Positions 23,079-34,401 of a stretch of 36,824 bases of DNA are shown here, piece after piece. Each line of letters begins with the position of its first letter. Position 1 is the first letter of the stretch. The position numbers and the translations under genes were made by a program. Below the pieces are notes generated by a model, which worked only from the letters and a program-made list of their open reading frames with translations, made no database searches and was not told where the DNA came from. The DNA comes from Pseudorhodoplanes sp. (lineage in GTDB: Bacteria; Pseudomonadota; Alphaproteobacteria; Rhizobiales; Xanthobacteraceae): assembly GCA_013388965.1 (NCBI GenBank), contig JACAEG010000129.1, positions 1-36,824 of the forward strand. Reading direction: 5' to 3'.

Positions 23079-23429
23079 CTAGCTGAGAGCCGCTTTCACG
23101 CTGGCCAGCACGTCGGCGAGATGCTCGATGCGATAGGGCTTTTGCAGCACGGGCTGCGACCGCCACGCTTCGTCGATGCTCTCGCCGCCATAGCCGGTGC
23201 AGAAGACGACCGGAATTCCCCTGTTTCTCATTGCTTCCGCGACGGGATAGACCGGTTCTCCGGCCAGATTAACGTCGAGCAGCGAGGCATCGGCCGCGCA
23301 TTCCTGCGCAAGCTGCAGCGCCTCGCTCAAGCGCGAAGCGGAGCCCGCGATTTCGCAACCCAGTTCGGCCAGCATATCCTCGGCCAGCATCAGAATCGCA
23401 GCGTCGTCCTCAACGACGAAGATGCGCAT
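23079..23429 (-). CDS. Single-domain response regulator (SdrG/CheY-like)
   Basis: A 116-residue stand-alone receiver. The acidic pair is EDD at residues 7-9, the phosphoacceptor is Asp52 (SLLDVNLAG), the switch Thr78 lies in FCTGYG and Lys97 in QKPYR. The FCTGYG segment is close to the FAT-GUY motif described for GSR single-domain regulators such as SdrG, differing at the Ala. The start was moved in from 23642 (which crosses the tRNA) to ATG 23429, preceded by AAGGGG. It may move phosphate among HWE kinases, PhyR and other partners; this is inferred from type and position. No perfect EcfG promoter was seen before it. Confidence 0.88.
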   Translation of the reverse strand: MRIFVVEDDAAILMLAEDMLAELGCEIAGSASRLSEALQLAQECAADASLLDVNLAGEPVYPVAEAMRNRGIPVVFCTGYGGESIDEAWRSQPVLQKPYRIEHLADVLASVKAALS

Positions 23430-23603
23430 TCCCCTTACGTCTGCATTATCAGTCAACGTGACCGTTCGCCCCCGCTTCACCACACGTGCAAGATACGCTT
23501 TGCGTGCGGCGGGGCAAGCGTGGTGCGCCCCTTGCGCTCGAACGGCGAACGAACCGAAAATTCTGATCCCGCAGCTGGAGTGTTCTGGACAATTTCTGGG
23601 GAA

Positions 23604-23679
23604 TGGTGCCGCAAGAGGGATTCGAACCCCCGACCCCCTCATTACGAATGAGGTGCTCTACCAGCTGAGCTATTGCGGC
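23604..23679 (-). tRNA. tRNA-Thr (anticodon CGT)
   Basis: A complete 76-base tRNA including an encoded CCA. The acceptor stem is GCCGCAA/TTGCGGC, the D-arm contains AGCTCAGCTGGTAGAGC, the anticodon arm is CCTCA-TTCGTAA-TGAGG with anticodon CGT (reads ACG, threonine) and the T-arm contains GGTTCGAATCC. No integrase or element lies beside it. Confidence 0.97.
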
Positions 23680-23731
23680 CCGCAGGCGGTTCCTGATACC
23701 GGGCGAACCCGCAAATGACAAGCGATACGGC

Positions 23732-25276
23732 TCAACCGAACAGCCGCCAGCGCTTTTGCGGCGGAGGCTCGTCCAGTTCGGGATCGGGTTCGGGACCCGG
23801 ATCGTCCGGGACCTGCACCACCGGAACAATTTGATGGGCCTTGGCGGGCGGAGGCATGCCCGGAGGTTCGGGGCGCTTGGGTGCCGGCTCTGCCGCAGGC
23901 GGCTCGGCGGCAACGGGGCTTTCCGGCGCCGACGCTGCTTCCTCGGCGTCGATGGCCGGAATGTCCAACGGCTCTCCGGCGGGCGGCTCGGTCGCGATCA
24001 TCGGCGGCGGAGCCACCCACTGCAACGCATCGATTTTGCCGCTGACGGGCGAGACCGGAAGCCATCGCTCGAAGGTCATGCCATCGGCCGTCCAGGCGGG
24101 GTCGCGCGCCGCACGCAAGGCCCGGCGCATCCATTCCCGGGCGCGACCCCGGTCGCCATGTTCGCGCTCCTCGATTTCGGCCATCAGCAGGGCGACACGG
24201 CGCGTCGGCTGCGTCAGCAGAGGCGCGATCGCGTCGCGCGCCTCGGCAAACTCGCCCGCATCGATGGCCGCGCGCGCGACCGCCAGCGCGCTCTCGGCAT
24301 GCCCCGGCTGCTTCGCTGCCAATGTGCGTGCGCGCGCGAGGCGTTCGCGCGCCGAATCGCCGAACCGCAGATTCGAGTAAACGTCCGCGAGGTCCGGATG
24401 CGGCGAGGCGGTCCAGGCCTTTTCGATGGTTGACGACGCCCTGCGCAGCTCTCCCGCCTCCGCGAGAAAACGACCCGCCAGCGCTGCTGCGGGGACCAGA
24501 TCGGGCGCCAGCTTCACGGCCTCCAGCGCCAGCGTCCTGGCGCGATCGCGATCCGATTGCTCGAGCGACAGCGCCTGCGCAGTCAGCAACACCGCACGGC
24601 GGCGACGATAGGTCGGCTTGTCGATCGCACCGGCCATGCGGTCGCGCTCGAGGCTTTCGAGGGCTCCCTCCCAGTCGCCCGCCGCGCAACGCAGCTGCAT
24701 CACCGCCTGCCCTGCCCAGGCGAGCGACGGCGCCGCTTTTGCCGCTTCCTCGGCATAGAGCCGCGCGGCAGCATAATCGCCCCGGCGTTGCGCCTCGATG
24801 AACAGCCCCCGCAACCCGAGAAGCCGCGTGTCGGCATGCTGCGCCATCGCGCGGAAGTTCTCCTCGGCGGACGCAGTGTCGCCGGTGAGCTGTGCCGTCT
24901 GGGCGGCAAGCAGCAGCGTCAATGGCTGACCCGGCGCGAGCCGCCTGGCGGCGTCGGCATGCCTTCGCGCGCCACCGGCATCGCCCGCGCCGACCGCGAT
25001 CAGTCCGCGCGACAAGGCGAGCAGTCCCTGCTCTCCGCGCCGCCTTCGCAGCGCCTCCGCGACCCGGCGCGGCGCATGCCAGGTGTGATGCAGGATCATC
25101 CAGATCGCGACCGCCAGCACGACCAAGGTGATGAGCGCGGCGATCGCGACCGTGACCGAAGTCTCCGCGCGCCAGTTCTCGAGCGTGATGGAAACCTCGC
25201 CCGGACGATCCGCAAGAACGATGAGTCCTGCGGCGACGAGCGCCATACCTGCCATATAGAGAAGAACCCGGATCAT
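23732..25276 (-). CDS. hemY: HemY-like TPR membrane protein
   Basis: A 514-residue protein with two N-terminal helices (MIRVLLYMAGMALVAAGLIVLA and TVAIAALITLVVLAVAIWMILHHTWHAPRR). An alpha-helical tetratricopeptide-type region follows, then a proline-rich tail ending PPPQKRWRLFG. This is the standard alphaproteobacterial HemY. The protein is encoded with heme biosynthesis genes, but it is not the protoporphyrinogen oxidase of the same name, and its biochemical role is not settled. It is the last gene of the hemC-hemD-mic60-hemY run, 12 bases after mic60. Confidence 0.93.
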   Translation of the reverse strand: MIRVLLYMAGMALVAAGLIVLADRPGEVSITLENWRAETSVTVAIAALITLVVLAVAIWMILHHTWHAPRRVAEALRRRRGEQGLLALSRGLIAVGAGDAGGARRHADAARRLAPGQPLTLLLAAQTAQLTGDTASAEENFRAMAQHADTRLLGLRGLFIEAQRRGDYAAARLYAEEAAKAAPSLAWAGQAVMQLRCAAGDWEGALESLERDRMAGAIDKPTYRRRRAVLLTAQALSLEQSDRDRARTLALEAVKLAPDLVPAAALAGRFLAEAGELRRASSTIEKAWTASPHPDLADVYSNLRFGDSARERLARARTLAAKQPGHAESALAVARAAIDAGEFAEARDAIAPLLTQPTRRVALLMAEIEEREHGDRGRAREWMRRALRAARDPAWTADGMTFERWLPVSPVSGKIDALQWVAPPPMIATEPPAGEPLDIPAIDAEEAASAPESPVAAEPPAAEPAPKRPEPPGMPPPAKAHQIVPVVQVPDDPGPEPDPELDEPPPQKRWRLFG

Positions 25277-25288
25277 GCGGCGCGCATC

Positions 25289-26491
25289 TCAGTGACCGGC
25301 CTCGCCGATGGCGCCGAGGGCCGAGGCTGCAAGCGTGCGGCTTGCCGCCACCACGGTTTCGCGCAGCTTCGCCCTGTCGATCCAGGCTTGAGCGCGGGCG
25401 CGCATCGGCTCCGGCAGCTTCTCCAGTTCCTCCAGCGCGCCCTGAATGTCGCCGCGCGCCGCCCTCGACTCGGCGCGCGCAACGCGATGGTGCGGCTCCT
25501 CGCCCGCCACGTCGCCGACCGGACGGATATGCACGAGCCGCAGCGCGCGCGCCTGCAAGCGCTCGAGCAGATTGTCGCTTTCGGCGCCGAGCGGCCCCGC
25601 CTCGAGAATGGCGCGCGCGGACGCCGACAGTTCCGCCGCAAGCGCCGCGTCGGAGGGCGCGCCCTTGCCGGCCAACGCATCAAGCGGCGCGAGCGCCGCG
25701 GCGTCGGGCGCCAGCGCCTTGGCCGCTGCCAATTGAACGGCATAAGGCTGACCGCGCTCGACCGCGCCGCGCAGCTCGGTTGCGGCAATGGCGAACTTGA
25801 TCCTGCGTTCGAGATCGGGCGGCGGCGCGCTCGGCTGGGCCGGCTGCTGCGTGCTCGCGGTGACGGCCTGTTCAAGCGCGGTCAATCGATTGACGAGCGT
25901 CTCGATATCGTTCGGCGACAGCGCCGGAGTGTCCGCACTTGCCGCCGGCCGCGGCGCAGAGGCGGCTGCCGCGGCGGCTTTTGCGGCCTCGTCGGCGCGC
26001 GCGCGCGTTTCGTTCGCCGCCGCCGCAAGCTCATCGAGCCTGCGATGCAGCCCCGACAGACTCTCTTCGAGCGGCTTGATCGCCGCGCCGGCCGCTGCCG
26101 CGATGGTTTCGCTCATGGGCGGGCTTTCGGGTACGGCCGCGACGGGAGCGGGCGCGACGGGGGTGCGCGCAACCGCGATCAGGTCGCGCGCGATCAGCAG
26201 ATGGACCAGATAGCCGCCGGCCGCGAGACAGACGAGCGCGGTCACCAGCGCAATCGCCGCCACCGTCCGCCAGCGCACGCCGTGCGCGGGCGCGGAACGT
26301 ACCGACCCGATCCCGAGCGGATCGTTTTCGAAAGCGGGATCCGCGCCGGGTGCAGAGGCCTCGCGCTCGCGCGGCTCGTCTGCAGAGGTTGAATCACGCG
26401 GCCGGGAACCGACTTCGGTGGCCTTCAGATCGATCGTCGGCGTGGGCCGGGGCCGCGGCGCCGAGGTCGATGCATTGTCGTCATCCGCCAT
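25289..26491 (-). CDS. Mic60/mitofilin-family inner membrane protein
   Basis: A 400-residue protein with a proline-rich cytoplasmic N-terminus (TPTIDLKATEV is the family block), one transmembrane helix at about residues 77-97 (AAIALVTALVCLAAGGYLVHLL) and a long periplasmic coiled-coil region (LSGLHRRLDELAAAANETRARADEAAKA). The C-terminal mitofilin-like part ends near RAKLRETVVAASRTLAASALG. Alphaproteobacterial Mic60 homologues are known to shape intracytoplasmic or envelope membranes and to sit in the hemC-hemD-hemY cluster, as here. The Ala-rich linkers make alignment by eye uncertain, but context and topology agree. Confidence 0.88.
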   Translation of the reverse strand: MADDDNASTSAPRPRPTPTIDLKATEVGSRPRDSTSADEPREREASAPGADPAFENDPLGIGSVRSAPAHGVRWRTVAAIALVTALVCLAAGGYLVHLLIARDLIAVARTPVAPAPVAAVPESPPMSETIAAAAGAAIKPLEESLSGLHRRLDELAAAANETRARADEAAKAAAAAASAPRPAASADTPALSPNDIETLVNRLTALEQAVTASTQQPAQPSAPPPDLERRIKFAIAATELRGAVERGQPYAVQLAAAKALAPDAAALAPLDALAGKGAPSDAALAAELSASARAILEAGPLGAESDNLLERLQARALRLVHIRPVGDVAGEEPHHRVARAESRAARGDIQGALEELEKLPEPMRARAQAWIDRAKLRETVVAASRTLAASALGAIGEAGH

Positions 26492-26519
26492 GCCGCTCCT
26501 CCCGCGATGCGTGGGCCGG

Positions 26520-26552
26520 ACCTTGGCCGCACCCTGACCGCACCTTGGCCGC
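26520..26552. repeat. Three 11-base tandem repeats in the hemD-mic60 gap
   Basis: accttggccgc, accctgaccgc and accttggccgc follow one another without gaps (the middle copy has two changes). The period is about one DNA helical turn. The meaning is unknown; it lies about 30 bases upstream of mic60. Confidence 0.7.
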
Positions 26553-26635
26553 GCGCCGGAACGCGGCGAGAATCAACATTGTGAGCGTCCGGCGGCCTTC
26601 GATACTGCGGACGCGCCATGACGGCAACTCGACCG

Positions 26636-27346
26636 TCACCCCGCAAGCAGGCCGAGCAGCGCGTCCTCGTCCGGCTGCCGGGCCACGCGGACTTGGCGGA
26701 AGCCCGCCGATTGCAACGGTTCAGCCACGCGCTGCGAGAGACAATAATGCATGAGCCGGCCTGCGGTTTCGTTAAGACCCGCTTCATTAACGGCGCGCAG
26801 AAAGATTTCGGCGGTTCGCCGCGAGTAGTGCAGCACGCCAGAGACGTCGCCGCGCGCCATCGCGTGCTGCGCCTCTGCGCCCAGCGCGCAGGCGGCGGCG
26901 CGATAGACCACGACCGTGTCGACGGCGAGGCCATGCGACGACAATTCGCCAGGCAGATCGCGCGCGCGGTCGTCGCCTGCGAGATAGAGGAGCCTTGCGC
27001 CGCGAGGCGGGATGCGCGCGCCGACAAGCCGCACGAGATCGCCGGCATCGCCCTCGGCCGAGATCACGTCGGCGAACCCAGCCTCGCGCGCCGCCTCGGC
27101 CGTCCGTCCGCCGACCGCGAATAGCGGCAGCGACAGCAGACCCGCCCGCTGCGGATGCTGCGCGAGCATGCGCGCGGCGTTGCCACTGGTCATCAGCACC
27201 GCCTGCCAGCCGCCAGCGTTCCATGTCGCGTCGGCAATCGCTTCGATCTGCAGCAACGGAGCAAGCAGAGATTCGTGGCCGAGCTTGCGCAGACGGCATG
27301 CCGTCCGTTCGGCCTCGTCGATCGGGCGGGTGACAAGCAGCCGCAT
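26636..27346 (-). CDS. hemD: Uroporphyrinogen-III synthase
   Basis: A 236-residue two-lobed HemD protein. It starts MRLLVTRPIDEAERTACRLRKLGHE, has TSGNAARML, the VGGRTAEAAREAGF motif and YLAGDDRARDLPGEL, and ends with a VLHYSRRTAEIFLRAV segment that carries the conserved substrate-cleft Tyr/Ser. It closes hydroxymethylbilane to uroporphyrinogen III in tetrapyrrole synthesis. It starts two bases after the hemC stop, so hemC-hemD are coupled. Sequence conservation of HemD is low, but the gene order confirms it. Confidence 0.93.
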   Translation of the reverse strand: MRLLVTRPIDEAERTACRLRKLGHESLLAPLLQIEAIADATWNAGGWQAVLMTSGNAARMLAQHPQRAGLLSLPLFAVGGRTAEAAREAGFADVISAEGDAGDLVRLVGARIPPRGARLLYLAGDDRARDLPGELSSHGLAVDTVVVYRAAACALGAEAQHAMARGDVSGVLHYSRRTAEIFLRAVNEAGLNETAGRLMHYCLSQRVAEPLQSAGFRQVRVARQPDEDALLGLLAG

Positions 27347-27348
27347 CG

Positions 27349-28281
27349 TCAGCCGAAATAGTCCGGGGACGCCTTGTCCTTCAATTCGCCCCCGGCGTCG
27401 GCTCCGAACGCCACGGCGTCCCGCACATGGCCCTCCCGCACGGTCTCGTGCGCCTCGGTGCCGTCGGGCCGCACGATCATGCCGCGAAAATGCAGCCGCT
27501 CGCCGGCGATCGTGGCGTGGCCCGCGATCGGCGAGCGGCAGGTGCCGTCGAGCACCGCGAGAAAGGCGCGCTCGGCGGCCAGCGCAATCGATGTGTCGCG
27601 ATGATCGATCGCGGCCACCAATTCGTTGACCCGCGCGTCCTCGGACCGGGTTTCGATGCCGACGACACCCTGGCCGACGGCGGGAAGGAATTCGTCGATC
27701 CCGAGAATTGCAGTGGCGTGGCCCGCAAGACCGAGCCGCTTCAGGCCCGCGAGCGCAAGCAGCGTGGCGTCCGCCTCGCCCTCAGCAATCTTGCGCAAGC
27801 GCGTTTCGACATTGCCGCGCAGGAGCACAATTCGCAGATCGGGCCGCAGCCGACGCAGCAGTGCCTGCCGGCGCGGCGACGAGGTACCGACCGTCGCGCC
27901 CTGCGGCAAGGCGGCAATGCTCGCAGCCTTCGGGCTGATGAGAACGTCGCGCGCATCCTCGCGTGGCAGGCAGGCCGCGAGCGCGAGCCCCTCCGGCAGG
28001 GTGGCGGGCAGGTCCTTCGAGGAGTGGACGGCAAGGTCGATCTCGCCCGCCGACAAGGCCTCCTCGATCTCCTTGGCAAACAGCCCCTTGCCGCCGGCAT
28101 CCGCCAGCGGCCGGTCGGTAATCCGGTCGCCGGTGGTGCGGATCGGGCAGATTTCGACCGCCGCGGGATCGAGGCCATGCGCGGCGATCAGCGCATCGCG
28201 CACCATATTGGCCTGGGTCAGCGCCAGCGGCGAGCCGCGTGTCCCGATCCGGATTTGCGCCGCCCTTGACGATTGCGCCAT
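27349..28281 (-). CDS. hemC: Hydroxymethylbilane synthase (porphobilinogen deaminase)
   Basis: A 310-residue HemC with [55 protein letters not shown] and the dipyrromethane-cofactor cysteine (Cys248) in [10 protein letters not shown], all intact. It polymerises four porphobilinogen molecules into hydroxymethylbilane. The start is the ATG complement of 28279-28281 with GAGGTGG before it; the longer 28800 start in the track is a shadow over tsaD. It is first in the hemC-hemD-mic60-hemY run and divergent from tsaD across a 93-base gap. Confidence 0.96.
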   Translation of the reverse strand: MAQSSRAAQIRIGTRGSPLALTQANMVRDALIAAHGLDPAAVEICPIRTTGDRITDRPLADAGGKGLFAKEIEEALSAGEIDLAVHSSKDLPATLPEGLALAACLPREDARDVLISPKAASIAALPQGATVGTSSPRRQALLRRLRPDLRIVLLRGNVETRLRKIAEGEADATLLALAGLKRLGLAGHATAILGIDEFLPAVGQGVVGIETRSEDARVNELVAAIDHRDTSIALAAERAFLAVLDGTCRSPIAGHATIAGERLHFRGMIVRPDGTEAHETVREGHVRDAVAFGADAGGELKDKASPDYFG

Positions 28282-28374
28282 TCCACCTCGCAATGCTACC
28301 CCCGTGAGGCCCGATTGCCGCTGCATTCCGGGCCATGCGGGCGCGATCATAGGGAATTGGGCGCGGAAAGCATC

Positions 28375-29451
28375 ATGCTTGTTCTCGGAATCGAGACGAC
28401 ATGCGACGAGACCGCAGCCGCGGTGGTCGAGCGCCACGAGGACGGCCGCGGGCGCATTCTCTCCAATATCGTCCTGTCGCAGACCAACGAGCATGCGGCC
28501 TTCGGCGGCGTCGTGCCGGAGATCGCCGCGCGCGCGCATGTCGAGGTGCTCGATCTCCTGATCGCCAAGGCCCTCGACGAATCCGGCCGCCGGCTGGAGA
28601 TGATGACCGGCATCGCCGCCGCGGCCGGGCCCGGCCTGATCGGCGGCGTGATTGTCGGCCTCACCACCGCCAAGGCGCTCGCTCTCGTCAACAAGGTACC
28701 GCTGATCGCCGTCAATCATCTCGAGGCGCATGCGCTCACTGCGCGGCTGACCGACGGCGTGCCGTTTCCCTATTGCCTGTTTCTCGCCTCCGGCGGTCAC
28801 ACCCAGATCGTGGCGGTGCGCGACGTCGGCGACTACGTGCTGCTCGGCAACACGATGGACGACGCGATCGGCGAGGCCTTCGACAAGACCGCGAAGCTGC
28901 TCGGCCTCGGCTATCCCGGAGGCCCGCGCGTCGAGCGCGAGGCCGAGCGCGGCGATCCCGCGCGCTTCGCCTTGCCGCGGCCGATGCGCGGGCGCGAGGA
29001 AGCCGACTTCTCGCTGTCCGGCCTGAAGACAGCATTGCGGCTGGAGGCGGAGCGGATTGTGCCGCTGAGCGATCAGGACGTCGCGGACCTCTCAGCGTCC
29101 TTCCAGCAAGCCGTGGTCGATGTGATTCACGACCGGCTGAAGGCGGGCCTCGCGCTGTTTCGCGGACGTTTCGGGCCGCCGACGGCGCTGGTCGCTGCGG
29201 GCGGCGTCGCCGCCAACCAGGCGATCCGGCGGCAGCTGCATCGGCTTGCGCTCGAATGCGGCACGGTCCTGGTCGTGCCGCCGCCCGCGCTCTGCACCGA
29301 CAACGGCGCGATGATCGCCTGGGCCGGCGCCGAGCGCCTCGCGCTCGGGCTGACCGATCCGCTCGAAACCGCGCCCCGCGCGCGCTGGCCGCTTGAGGAA
29401 GTCAGCAAGACCCGCACGCCCGCGTCCTATCTCGAACTCTACCGCCTCTGA
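28375..29451 (+). CDS. tsaD: tRNA N6-threonylcarbamoyladenosine transferase TsaD
   Basis: A 358-residue Kae1/TsaD protein: [18 protein letters not shown], the metal motif [31 protein letters not shown] and the C-terminal [14 protein letters not shown], in family order. With TsaB and TsaE it transfers threonylcarbamoyl to A37 of ANN-reading tRNAs, which include the tRNA-Thr in this window. The track's start at 28273 is extended; ATG 28375 begins the family core. It is followed 18 bases later by gpsA in the same direction. Confidence 0.96.
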   Translation: MLVLGIETTCDETAAAVVERHEDGRGRILSNIVLSQTNEHAAFGGVVPEIAARAHVEVLDLLIAKALDESGRRLEMMTGIAAAAGPGLIGGVIVGLTTAKALALVNKVPLIAVNHLEAHALTARLTDGVPFPYCLFLASGGHTQIVAVRDVGDYVLLGNTMDDAIGEAFDKTAKLLGLGYPGGPRVEREAERGDPARFALPRPMRGREEADFSLSGLKTALRLEAERIVPLSDQDVADLSASFQQAVVDVIHDRLKAGLALFRGRFGPPTALVAAGGVAANQAIRRQLHRLALECGTVLVVPPPALCTDNGAMIAWAGAERLALGLTDPLETAPRARWPLEEVSKTRTPASYLELYRL

Positions 29452-29469
29452 CCCTTCCGGATCCCGGAT

Positions 29470-30459
29470 ATGGCATATGAGCGCATCGCGGTCGTCGGAG
29501 CCGGAAGCTGGGGAACGGCGCTCGCCTGCGCCGCCGCGCGCGCCGGCCGTTCCGTGACGCTGGTCGCGCGCACGCCGGAAGCCGCGGACATCATCCGCAA
29601 TTCGCGCGAGGCGCCGCGATTGCCAGGCCATCGAATCCCGAAGGAGATCGCCGTTGCCGGGGAAATCGGAGCGGTGAAGGATGCCGATGCGATCCTGCTG
29701 GTGGTCCCGGCACAGTCTGTGCGCAGCATGGCCGCGTCGATGCAGGGTCTCGTGCGCGCGAATGCGCCCGTCGTCGTCTGCGCGAAGGGCATCGAGCGCG
29801 GCACGCAGAAGTTCATGACAGAGATTCTGGCGGAATGCCTTCCGGGCAGGATCGCGGCGGTGCTGTCGGGGCCGAGCTTCGCCACCGACGTGGCGCGCGG
29901 CCTGCCGACCGCGGTGACGCTTGCGGCGCACGACGAGGCGACTGCCGCGGGCCTCTCGCACGCCGTGGGCACGGCAACCTTTCGCCCCTATCACACGACC
30001 GATATCCGCGGCGTCGAACTCGGCGGCGCGGCCAAGAATGTGTATGCGATCGCCGCCGGCGTCGTGGCGGGCCGCAAGCTCGGGGCGAGCGCGCTCGCCG
30101 CGCTGATCACGCGCAGCTTTTCGGAGCTCTTTCGCTTTGGAAAGGCGTGCGGCGCGAAGCCCGAGACACTCACCGGGCTGTCGGGTCTCGGCGATCTCGT
30201 GCTCACCTGCTCCAACACGCAGTCGCGCAATTTCTCCGCCGGCATTGCCCTTGGCGAAGGCCGCAGCCCCGGCGATCTGCGCACGAGCGACAAGCTCGCG
30301 GAAGGCGTCGAAACCGCGCCGGCCTTTACCGAGATGGCAAGGGCGCGCGGCATCGAATTGCCGATCGGCGCAGCCGTCTCCGCCATCGTCACCGGAGCGA
30401 TGAGCGTGGACCAGGCGATCGACGGCCTCTTGGCGCGGCCGGTCCGTGCGGAGAACTGA
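29470..30459 (+). CDS. gpsA: Glycerol-3-phosphate dehydrogenase [NAD(P)+]
   Basis: A 329-residue GpsA with the nucleotide-binding [40 protein letters not shown] and the catalytic Lys in [15 protein letters not shown], and the second-domain [18 protein letters not shown]. It makes sn-glycerol-3-phosphate for phospholipid synthesis. The tsaD-gpsA neighbourhood is common in the order. The EVE-domain gene begins one base after the stop, implying one transcript. Confidence 0.96.
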   Translation: MAYERIAVVGAGSWGTALACAAARAGRSVTLVARTPEAADIIRNSREAPRLPGHRIPKEIAVAGEIGAVKDADAILLVVPAQSVRSMAASMQGLVRANAPVVVCAKGIERGTQKFMTEILAECLPGRIAAVLSGPSFATDVARGLPTAVTLAAHDEATAAGLSHAVGTATFRPYHTTDIRGVELGGAAKNVYAIAAGVVAGRKLGASALAALITRSFSELFRFGKACGAKPETLTGLSGLGDLVLTCSNTQSRNFSAGIALGEGRSPGDLRTSDKLAEGVETAPAFTEMARARGIELPIGAAVSAIVTGAMSVDQAIDGLLARPVRAEN

Positions 30460-30460
30460 G

Positions 30461-30880
30461 ATGGCCTATTGGCTGATGAAGAGCGAGCCCGATGCCTGGT
30501 CGTGGGACCAGCAGGTCGGGAAGGGCGCCAAGGGGGAAGCCTGGAGCGGCGTGCGCAACCACAGCGCCAAGCTCAATCTCATGAAGATGAAGAAGGGCGA
30601 CCGCGCCTTCTTCTATCACTCCAATATCGGCAAGGAGATCGTCGGCATCGTCGAGGTCGTGCGGGAGCACTATCCCGACCCGACCGCCAAGCCCGGCGAC
30701 CCCTGGGTGGTGGTCGATGTCGCCGCGCGCGAGGCTCTGCCGAAGCCGGTGACGCTCGACTCCATCAAGGCCGAGCCGAAGCTGAAGGACATGGCGCTGA
30801 TCAGGTTTTCGCGGCTCTCGGTGCAGCCGGTGACCGCGGACGAGTGGAAGCTGGTCTGCAGGATGGGCGGCCTGAAATAG
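30461..30880 (+). CDS. EVE domain protein (PUA-like, DUF55)
   Basis: A 139-residue single-domain EVE/thymocyte-nuclear-protein-1-like protein: [46 protein letters not shown] and [18 protein letters not shown]. The aromatic cage residues of the family are present. EVE domains bind modified nucleic-acid bases; the physiological target of this housekeeping type is unclear. The start was moved from 30446 to ATG 30461. It lies one base after gpsA. Confidence 0.93.
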   Translation: MAYWLMKSEPDAWSWDQQVGKGAKGEAWSGVRNHSAKLNLMKMKKGDRAFFYHSNIGKEIVGIVEVVREHYPDPTAKPGDPWVVVDVAAREALPKPVTLDSIKAEPKLKDMALIRFSRLSVQPVTADEWKLVCRMGGLK

Positions 30881-30959
30881 GGGGGCAAGACGCGCGCCCC
30901 GCCGGCAAGGCCGGGACGCAGCGACGGGACGGCGCGACCAAAGTGGAAGGTCTGCGCCC

Positions 30960-30989
30960 TTGTCGCTGAAAGGCCGTCCGTCGCATAAT
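30960..30989 (+). promoter_or_regulatory. Candidate housekeeping promoter of acsA
   Basis: TTGTCG at 30960-30965 and CATAAT at 30984-30989 with an 18-base spacer resemble a sigma-70 promoter. The transcript would start near 30996, 60 bases before acsA. Confidence 0.4.
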
Positions 30990-31055
30990 GGGAAACAGAA
31001 ACAAGAACAAACCGCGCGGGTACGGTGCGCGGGACGTTGCGCCGGAGGGAGTGAG

Positions 31056-32996
<1,941 letters not shown>

Positions 32997-33037
32997 CCGC
33001 GCGCCGATCGACCGGAAGCGCCGGTGGGTTGGCGCCT

Positions 33038-33125
33038 GTCATGCGCGGGCTTGACCCGCGCATCCCTTGCGTCCGGCGAATGACGGATGGCCGGATCGCG
33101 CGCCGCTCGGCGCGGCCGGCAATGA
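33038..33125. repeat. Paired palindromic element (REP/BIME-like), copy 2
   Basis: Two inverted arms again run from GTCATG to AATGAC. The left arm is the hairpin GCGCGGG/CCCGCGC inside GTCATG...CATCC. The right arm runs GGATGGCCGG...CCGGC...AATGAC and carries an extra GC-rich insert. It shares the GTCATG/CATCC ends with the copy at 9297-9387 and likewise lies just 3' of a gene (acsA). Confidence 0.7.
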
Positions 33126-33280
33126 CCGGATCGTTAATCGCGCCGGTTCAATTTTCGGAATTCAATTCGATCCACTTTGACGCTCTTTCGAACCATCGCT
33201 TCCCTCCTTGCGACAGACCTGAATAATGCACGCGGGCAAAACCGGCCGCGTGCGCGCGGCCGCATTCAGGGGGTGTCATC

Positions 33281-33796
33281 ATGCGTCGTGTTGCCTTGCG
33301 TTCGCTTGCGGCCTCGGCCGCGCTCGCGATTTCCGTTCTCTCGCTCGATGCCGCGCAGGCGCGCGAGACCGTCCGCTTCGATGACGGCTATGCGCCGGGC
33401 ACCATCGTGGTGAAGACCAATCAGCGGAAGCTCTACCTCGTCACCGGCAACGGCCAGGCCGTGCGCTATACGGTCGGCGTCGGCCGCGCCGGCATGACCT
33501 GGGAAGGCCAGACCCAGATCAGCGGCAAGTATCTGCGGCCCGACTGGTCGCCGCCCGCGGTGATCCGGCGCGACAAGCCGAACATGCCGGCAGTCATTCC
33601 CGGCGGCTCGCCGCAGAATCCGATGGGCGCCGCGGCGCTCACGCTCGCCGGCGGCGAATACGCCATCCACGGCACCAATGCCCCGGGCTCGATCGGCGGC
33701 TTCGTGTCCTATGGCTGCATCCGCATGCACAATGCCGACATCAGCGACCTGTTCAGCCGCGTCCAGGTCGGCACGCCGGTCGTGGTGGTGCGCTAG
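33281..33796 (+). CDS. L,D-transpeptidase (YkuD domain), exported
   Basis: A 171-residue protein with a signal peptide ([27 protein letters not shown]) and a YkuD domain covering the rest. The catalytic motif [20 protein letters not shown] is complete, with His130 and Cys146. These enzymes make 3-3 cross-links in peptidoglycan or attach lipoproteins in the periplasm. GGGGGTG precedes the ATG. It stands alone between the acsA repeat and a hairpin terminator. Confidence 0.95.
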   Translation: MRRVALRSLAASAALAISVLSLDAAQARETVRFDDGYAPGTIVVKTNQRKLYLVTGNGQAVRYTVGVGRAGMTWEGQTQISGKYLRPDWSPPAVIRRDKPNMPAVIPGGSPQNPMGAAALTLAGGEYAIHGTNAPGSIGGFVSYGCIRMHNADISDLFSRVQVGTPVVVVR

Positions 33797-33812
33797 TTCG
33801 CAAATCCTGACG

Positions 33813-33844
33813 TTCCGGACAGCCGCGCCGCGCGGCTTCCGGAA
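33813..33844. terminator. Bidirectional terminator-like hairpin
   Basis: TTCCGG...CCGGAA encloses AGCCGCG-CCG-CGCGGCT, a two-part stem of 13 base pairs with a small internal bulge. It lies between convergent genes (the transpeptidase and the SNase-like gene). T-tracts are lacking on both sides. Confidence 0.6.
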
Positions 33845-33863
33845 TGAAAGAAACTCCGGCTGC

Positions 33864-34400
33864 CTATTCGCACCAGCCTTCCTTGCGCCCGCCGGAATAG
33901 CTGCGTGCGTGACCCGCCCTCAGCAGCGCGTCCGCGACATCGGGCGTCGTGCGCGTGGACACGTCCGCAAGCACGCGCCCGCCATACTTGTCGAGGCCGA
34001 CCTGCGCGATCCGCACGCCGCCTTCATCGAGCATGCGCTGCAGCGCCGCGCGCGCCGCATCCGCCCTGCGGTATTCCTCGGCGCAGCGGGCGTTCAGTTC
34101 GGCGGTATCGACATTGCGCAGGCGGACCTTGGTCGTCACGGCGAGTCCCGGCCAGATCCGCACCTGAGCCTCGAACGTGTCGCCGTCGTTGATGCGCAGC
34201 ACTTCGACCGGGTAGACGGCCCCGGTGACAGCCCGCGGGTCGTGCAAGGGCGCCGCCGAGGGGTCGGGCAGGGCCGGCCCGGAGCCGGACGCCGCGGGCT
34301 GCAGGAAATGGCCCGCGACGAGGCCGGCGCAGAAAATCGTTCCGGCCAGCCAGACGGTGCCGAATGCGGGTGCCATGCCGGCGAGACGCGCGGTGAACAT
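33864..34400 (-). CDS. Staphylococcal nuclease-like (SNase) membrane-anchored protein
   Basis: A 178-residue protein with an N-terminal hydrophobic segment ([21 protein letters not shown]), probably a signal anchor, followed by an SNase domain: [61 protein letters not shown]. The Ca2+ Asp, the DTAE acidic pair and both active-site arginines appear present. It probably degrades nucleic acid outside the inner membrane or has lost activity. The track's 34535 start was shortened to ATG 34400 (an alternative ATG lies eight codons further in). AGGA of its ribosome site lies in the right arm of a GTCCTA/TAGGAC hairpin. Confidence 0.85.
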   Translation of the reverse strand: MFTARLAGMAPAFGTVWLAGTIFCAGLVAGHFLQPAASGSGPALPDPSAAPLHDPRAVTGAVYPVEVLRINDGDTFEAQVRIWPGLAVTTKVRLRNVDTAELNARCAEEYRRADAARAALQRMLDEGGVRIAQVGLDKYGGRVLADVSTRTTPDVADALLRAGHARSYSGGRKEGWCE

Positions 34401-34401
34401 A

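Noticed and set aside
23604-23679. tRNA-Thr as an integration site of a genomic island
   Set aside because: No integrase gene and no repeated tRNA 3' end were seen on either side within the window.
30881-30960. Possible structured RNA or riboswitch between the EVE gene and acsA
   Set aside because: The segment is GC-rich with small self-complementary pieces (GACC...GGTC), but I could not match it to c-di-GMP, SRP or other known RNA cores.
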